Below, piece after piece: positions 58,800 through 64,000 of a DNA stretch of 64,000 bases. The DNA lies in NCBI GenBank assembly GCA_030544215.1, contig JARZZO010000016.1:34928001-34992000 (forward strand). The letters run 5' to 3'. Positions within the stretch are counted from its first letter, which is position 1. Each line of letters starts with the position of its first letter. The stretch comes from Zantedeschia hybrid cultivar. Its lineage: Eukaryota > Streptophyta > Magnoliopsida > Alismatales > Araceae. Position numbers and translations under genes: made by a program. The notes beneath the pieces are model-generated. The model was not told the DNA's origin. It saw nothing but the letters and a program-made list of their open reading frames with translations, and searched no databases.

Positions 58800-60510
58800 T
58801 GTAGACACCCGATTTTCGATACCCTTCTGGTCATAAAACCCTCATCACCATTAACTCTCATACCATTAACCTACACCTTAGCCCATCACATTTTTCCATC
58901 TAGTGCAGCCCATTAGATAGTCAAGCCCATTAACCAACACCCGCTTCTTCCCGCGGAAGGCCAGCTTTGTGGCCTTCCATTTCCTGGAAGGATAGCTTTG
59001 TTGCCTTCCACCATTCCTGCAGATGGCCAGCTTTGTTGCCTTTCACTTTCTAGAAGGCCAGCTTGATTGCCTTCCCCTTCCCGCGGAAGGCCAGTTTTTT
59101 TGCCTTTCACTATCTGGAAGGCCAGCTTGGTTGCCTTTCACCTTCCTGCGGAAGGCCAACTTTGTTGTCTTCCAATTTCTGGAAGGCCAACTTAGTTACC
59201 TTCCACCTTCTCGCGGAAGGCCAACTTTGCTGTCTTCCACTTTCTGGAAGGCCAGCTTGGTTGCCTTCCACTTTCTCACGGAAGGCCAACTTTGTTGCCT
59301 TCCACATTTTGGAAGGCTAGCTTGGTTGCCTTCTATCTTTCCGTGGAAGGTCAGTTTTGTTGCCTTCCACTTTCTAGAAGGCCAGCTTGATTGCCTTCCA
59401 TCTTCTTACGGAAAGCCAGCTTCTTGGCCTTTCCACTTCCTGGAAGGCCAGCTTTGTTGCCTTCCACCTGACCGCGGAATGATAACTTGGTGGCCTTCCA
59501 CAAAAGTGAAAGGCAAAATTATTGGCCGTCCATCCTCCCACTTTTAGCTTGACCTCGTTTTTCCACGTTCTCCTCCACTCATGACCTTCACCTCCCACTA
59601 TTCTAACTACTCTCCACTCTGACGACTGCCGCGAGCATGACCTCCGACCCTTGACCATTTCCTATTGGTTCTGGGGGATTAACAGGGATTTAGACCCATG
59701 TTTCTCCCTATTTTCTCCCCTCCTATATATACCTTCCAGGTACTCTCGGGAAGGGGGTTGAAAGTTTTTTTATTGGAGGGCTTTTGGTGGGCCAGAGCTT
59801 TGAGTTGGAGAGGGAGGAGAGCTTCGGAGTGGCGAGGCTTTGGTGGAGAGTTATCAAGATAGAGGTGGGCTCCGGTGGGCATCTCAGAGGCTAGAGTTCG
59901 GCAAGACGGAGGAATGCAGGAGGAGTCCCCTGCATCCCAGATGGGCTTAGCTTTTTAACCCTTTCCTCTTTTGCTTTTTTTACGTCATTCACTCACTCCA
60001 TACCTTCTCTTTTATTTCCTCCTCCTTTGCTTTTTACCACTACACATCCACTCCTCACCACGACACACACGCACTACATTTGCATGCATGCATAGTAGGA
60101 TATCCTAGCACCCTTCACTTCAGAGGTTTCAAACAAAAGTATGGGAGGTGGGTGGCCATAACATATGGTCTCCTTCCCTCCCCAAACATCAACCCGATGT
60201 ATCCCCTTTCAATTTTAGTTTACTCCTTTGTTTGTATGGATATATTTTACACATTGCAGTTCTAATCGGACTATTTCCTACCGTTATTTGTCTTTTCGTT
60301 TCAGGGCCTCTTACCACAGTTTGCGCGCAGACTACCGAACTCTCTCCTTTCGGCCGACCGGAGGCAGAGAAGAGGAATCCACAACCCCGCTCCAACAAAA
60401 GGCGATCAATTTTCACATCTTGCGGAATATAGGGACCTTGAGGTAATGCTCCTCGTGATCACACTCTAATCTCCTCACTACATCGCCCCCCGTTGTGCAC
60501 AGAACCGGAC
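58800..60510 (+). mobile_element. 3' LTR of a gypsy-like element (right end uncertain)
   Basis: It begins TGTAGACACCCGATTTTCG after a polypurine tract and has a TATA box (TATATATA, 59724-59731) about 0.9 kb in, as expected for a U3/R boundary. The right end could be the CA near 60501-60510; the next recognisable sequence is copia integrase at 60563. It contains the 64-bp GGAAGGCC array. Confidence 0.55.
58950..59535. repeat. ~64-bp tandem array of GGAAGGCCAGC/TGGCCTTCC inverted repeats
   Basis: CGCGGAAGGCC-type words recur near 58960, 59083, 59148, 59211, 59275, 59341, 59405 and 59472. In between lie CTGGAAGGCCAGCTT and TTGCCTTCCAC. GGAAGGC and GCCTTCC alternate every ~30 bases, so adjacent words can pair as hairpins. 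Confidence 0.9.
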
Positions 60511-60562
60511 ATGAAGGCTGGAGCAGGAAGAGTGGAAGGCCACCCTCTGGGCATCCACAGGT

Positions 60563-61380
60563 ATAAAATCATGCAAAGTTGATTTCTATGAATTATGTGT
60601 TCTTGGCAAGCAATCCATGGTAAAGTTTGTCACTTCTTCCAAAAGGAGTAAGGATATTCTTGAGTATGTACATTCTGATGTCTGGGGCCCAGCCCCAGTG
60701 GAGTCTCTTGATAGATCCAAGTACTTCGTTACTTATATTGATGACTTCTCCAGGAGAGTATGGGTTTACTTCTTGAAGCACAAGTCAGAGGTATTCGAGA
60801 AGTTCAAGCATTGGAGAGCAAAAGTTGAAAAGTAAACAGGTAAATAGATCAAGTGTCTGTGCACTGAAAATGGTAGTGAGTTTCACCTCAAAGGAGTTTG
60901 AGTATTTTTGCTCGAAGGAAGGCATCGCTCGGCATGACACTATTCCCCAAAAAGCACAATAAAATGGGGTAGCTGAAAGGATGAACATGACTCTTCTAGA
61001 AATAACTTGCTGTATGAGGTTGTTCGCCAACCTGTCAAAGCAGTTCTGGGCCGAGACTTTTAACACTGCATGTTACTTGTGAACCGGTCTCCTTTAAGAT
61101 CGTTGGAACTCAGGACACCTTATGAAGTATGGTCAGGAAACCAGTTGATTACTTTGACATTCATATTTTTTGTTGTCTTGTATTTATTTTGCTATAGGAT
61201 AAGGAAAGGACTAAGATGGATGCTAACTCTAAGAAGTGTATCTAGCTGAGTCATAAAGTTGGTGTAAAGGATTATAAGCTGTGGAACCTTGCCACCCATA
61301 AGGTGGAGCTCAGTAGGGATGTTGTGTTTGATGAAACTTCTATGTTGCAAAAAATTCAGCATTAGGTCCAAGATGACAAG
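60563..61380 (+). pseudogene. Copia integrase, truncated and broken
   Basis: The sequence opens inside the zinc-binding domain (ELCVLGKQSMVKF). The core follows with HSDVWGPAPVES (first aspartate) and YIDDFSRRVWVYFLKHKSEVF. TENGSEF (second aspartate position replaced by asparagine) and GVAERMNMTLLE (third residue, glutamate, retained) come next, both after stops. A C-terminal DVVFDETS block is visible at 61320-61345. Stops at about 60834 and 60846 and near 60963 break it. Confidence 0.8.
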
Positions 61381-61619
61381 AATCCTAAGATCTCAATTTA
61401 GGTGGAGGTGGAAAAGAAAACAGTGGTGATGACAGTGGTAAGGAGGAATCTTCCCATCAAGATAAGACAATTGTACAATCACCCTAAGAAAAGCCTTACT
61501 CAATTGCAAAAGGAAGGGCTAGAAGAGAAACTCAAGTGCTTCTAAAATTAAGAGGCATAATTGCATATGCATTTCCTATTATATCTTCTGACCTATGTAC
61601 TTTTCAGGAAGCAATAAAA

Positions 61620-62640
61620 ATTAAGGACAATCAGATGTGGCTAAGTGCTATGCAGGAAGAAATGAGTTCTCTTCACAAAAATCAGACTTAGGAATTGGTG
61701 AAACTTCCCAAGGGCAAGAAAGCAATTGGCTGTAAGTGGGTGTATAGAAGAAGGGAAGATTTATCAAAAAATGAACTAGTAAAGTACAAGACAGGACTAG
61801 TTGTCAAGGGTTATGCACATATACAAGGAATAGATTTTGATGAGATATTTTCACTAGTGGTCAAACACTATTAAATCAAAGTCTTACTTGCTATGGTAGC
61901 TATGTGGGATTTGGAGCTAGAACAATTGGATGTGAAGACTGCTTTCCTTCATGGCAGTCTTGATGAAGAGATCTACATATTGTAGCCAGAAGTCTTTGTA
62001 AAAACTGGTAGAGAAAAACTTGTGTGCAAGTTGAAAAGATCTCTATATAGCTTGAAGCAAGCTCTAAGATAGTGGTACAAAAGATTTGATACGTTTATGG
62101 TACATAAGAAGCAGGTATGACAATTGTGTCTACTTTCGATTTCTTAGTGATGGTTCTATTATCCTGCTGATGTTATATGTTGATGACGTGTTGATAACTT
62201 GCAAGTCTATGCTTGAGATTTCTAAGTTGAAACATAAACTTAGTTCTAAATTTGAGATGAAAGACCTAGGAAGTGTCAAGAAGATCTGAGGCATGGGGAT
62301 CCATCCTGATAGGCGCAGTGGCAAGCTCTGGTTGACCCAAAAGGGCATTGAGAAGGTATTGGTCAAGTTCAATATGGGTAAGGCCAAGTTTGTGAGTACT
62401 CCTCTAGCTCAGTACTTTAAGTTAATATTGCAACAATGTCCTAAATTTGAGAAAGAACATCATGAGATGCTTAAGATACCTTATGCTATTGCAGTTGGAT
62501 GTCTGATGTATGCTCTAGTATGCACTAGACCTGACTTGTCTCAAGCAGGAAGTGTTGTCAATAGGTACATAGCAAATCCAGGCAAAAAGTATTGGGATGC
62601 TATCAAGTGGATCTTGCGTACCTGAAGGGCTCATTAGACT
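61620..62640 (+). pseudogene. Copia reverse transcriptase, broken
   Basis: Readable blocks, partly in different frames, are: AIGCKWVYRRRED, GIDFDEIFS, QLDVKTAFLHGSLDEEIY, LYSLKQA, then LYVDDVLITCKS with the catalytic YVDD, KDLGSVKKI, and KFVSTPLAQ. YALVCTRPDLSQA follows at 62509. Stops interrupt it near 61689, 61870, 61984, 62070 and 62287. The catalytic motif is preserved. Confidence 0.85.
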
Positions 62641-62689
62641 AGCGATTTCTTGTTTCAAAAAAATACTGACGATGATGTTCTAGTTAGTT

Positions 62690-63121
62690 TTGTTGACTCT
62701 AATTTTGCAGGTGACTTGACATGAGAAGATCTATTACAAGATATATCTTTAATCTAGGTGGATGTCCCATCAGTTGGAAGGCGATGTGACAAGACATCGT
62801 AGCTTTTTCAACAACTCAGGCTGAGTATATTGCTGTAGTGGAGGCTGCCAAGGAGGCAATGTGGCTGAGAGGCTTAGTGAAGGAACTCGGAATTGCTCAA
62901 AAGAGCGTTAGGCTGCATTGTGATAGTCAAAGTGTTATCTGTCTTGCAAAGGATTTAATATATTACGCAAGAATCAAGCACATTGATGTCAGATATCACA
63001 AGCTCAGAAAATTCGTGGCAGGTGACTACATTTAGTTGATCAAAGTTTCCACAGAGGATAATATAGCTAACATGATGACGAAGCCTCTACCAGCGGCTAA
63101 GTTCAAACAATACCTTGACTG
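62690..63121 (+). pseudogene. Copia RNase H, broken
   Basis: VDSNFAGDL (first catalytic aspartate) is followed by stops. The frame at 62838-63035 then reads EAAKEAMWLRGLVKELGI, LHCDSQSVICLAKD (catalytic aspartate) and ARIKHIDVRYHKLRKFV. After another stop the C-terminal MMTKPLPAAKFKQYLD ends at TGA 63119-63121. The polypurine tract follows 30 bases later. Confidence 0.85.
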
Positions 63122-63169
63122 AGCCGATGTCTACTCAAGCTAAGGAGTGAAGGTCCTAGGAAGAGGAGG

Positions 63170-63906
63170 TGTTGATACCGATGAGAGTTTCTATGATGCT
63201 GAAGAAGATTGTTCGTACTTATACGTCTGTTTGACTGAGTCAAAGGTGGAGAATGTTGGAGTTGACCTGGTCAAATCGGGCATTTGTTTCCCACACTAAG
63301 TGGAACAGCCTCCAGCGCACAACCATGTGCATGCTCCTATTTGGAACGGGATTATCATGCACGTCTGTGCATGAGACGAACGTGCGTGCTACGCGGATGA
63401 GTCCGTCTCTGATTTGTTCTTTGACCTTCTTCTACTCTCTCCCTATATATATAAATGGGTATATGGCTAGCTGGTGTACATGAGTTCAAGAAGATAGAAA
63501 TCAGCAATGAGAGAAAGAGAGAGATAAAGAGAGTAGAGAGGGTTTGTGAATGTTCTCTTGTCCCTTCCATCTTCTCGTTTTAGGTGCTCGACGGCTTTTG
63601 GAGTACCATTTGGAGGAGAATTTCTGGAATGTTGGTGTGCTATTTTTCTTTGGAGAGACGACCGGTGACGGTGTAAGGTCGGTCTTCTGTCTGTTCTTTT
63701 TTTATAGTGAATTATCTCTCGGTGCTCTCCCCGTAGATATAGGAGGTTCGCCTCCAAACCACGTAAGTCTCGATGTCCTTCTCGTGTGGTTAGCTACTTT
63801 TAGCTACAGTTCATATTTTTTTTGTTGCTCTCGAGATTCTGTTTCCACTGTGCGTGAAGGACAAGTTATCTGCTTGATCCTCCTCTAGTGATATTATTTC
63901 ACAACA
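63170..63906 (+). mobile_element. 3' LTR of the truncated copia (737 bp)
   Basis: It starts TGTTGATACCGATGAG right after the polypurine tract CTAGGAAGAGGAGG and ends TTTCACAACA. A TATA box (TATATATATAAAT, 63444-63456) lies about 275 bases in. The partner LTR is not in the window. The 94 bases after it are not recognised. Confidence 0.7.
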
Positions 63907-64000
63907 GGGATTGTACTCCATCACCTCTTCCCCGTATATCTTTAGGGGCGGGTGCAAGGGGAAAGGATACAAAGGATCCCATTGTGTGAGTAGCAGCTGC

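Larger units (their letters stand above)
60563..63906 (+). mobile_element. 5'-truncated Ty1/copia retrotransposon (integrase to 3' LTR)
   Basis: Plus-strand order is integrase (from 60563), reverse transcriptase, RNase H, polypurine tract (63153-63169) and 3' LTR (63170-63906). Gag, protease and 5' LTR are missing; the left junction abuts the gypsy-like LTR. Stops and frame changes are frequent. The RNase H end (AEYIAVVEAAKEAMWLRGL, DNIANMMTKPL) is typical of the Tork/Ale-like part of copia; the clade is tentative. Confidence 0.85.

Noticed and set aside
60080..60450. Plus-strand frames between the LTR TATA box and the copia
   Set aside because: No homology recognised; they lie in the transcribed part of an LTR and have no supporting context.

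Overview
The window is nuclear DNA of a flowering plant, most likely a monocot. The only intact gene is a two-exon gene for cytosolic ribosomal protein uL2 (RPL8, 44764-47263). Its first exon has almost only G/C in third codon positions and its second exon does not, which is the 5'-to-3' GC gradient typical of monocot genes. Nearly everything else is transposable-element DNA, mostly dead and nested. I cannot name the species.

Layout. 1-3760: LTR-like and tandem-repeat DNA with an iterated inverted motif (GAGTCTGCGC ... GCGCAGACTCA). 3762-8172: a decayed Ty3/gypsy element on the minus strand, inserted into a LINE endonuclease fragment (8173-8368). 9475-11254: a solo LTR with a perfect 5-bp target duplication. 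11320-11627: a MITE. 12588-25182: an old LTR ('family L') split by a young, full-length Tekay/Del-like gypsy element (14204-23671) with two LTRs, primer-binding site, polypurine tract, 5-bp target duplication and one gag-pol frame carrying five nonsense codons and a lost integrase glutamate. 25283-42857: a nested stack. Another family-L piece is joined to a truncated copia element, whose LTR is interrupted by a complete old copia (28475-37666) and by a solo LTR (39009-40561, target duplication ATTTG); more family-L DNA follows.

42858-48273 is the genic island around RPL8. 48282-50667 is a non-autonomous hAT-like transposon with a perfect 8-bp target duplication. It carries a broken exon fragment of an aromatic-amino-acid decarboxylase-like gene. 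50676-56220 holds unrecognised, probably element-derived DNA with two tandem arrays and a GA-rich tract. 56519-56592 is a tRNA-derived SINE-like segment and 57321-58330 a terminal-inverted-repeat element. 58800 starts an LTR of another gypsy-like element with a 64-bp hairpin-rich array. 60563-63906 is a 5'-truncated copia ending in a 3' LTR.

The most unusual recurring observation is that several unrelated elements each contain their own short, iterated inverted motif in untranslated DNA. The sequence differs from family to family but the architecture is the same. I saw no operon, CRISPR array or canonical tRNA gene.
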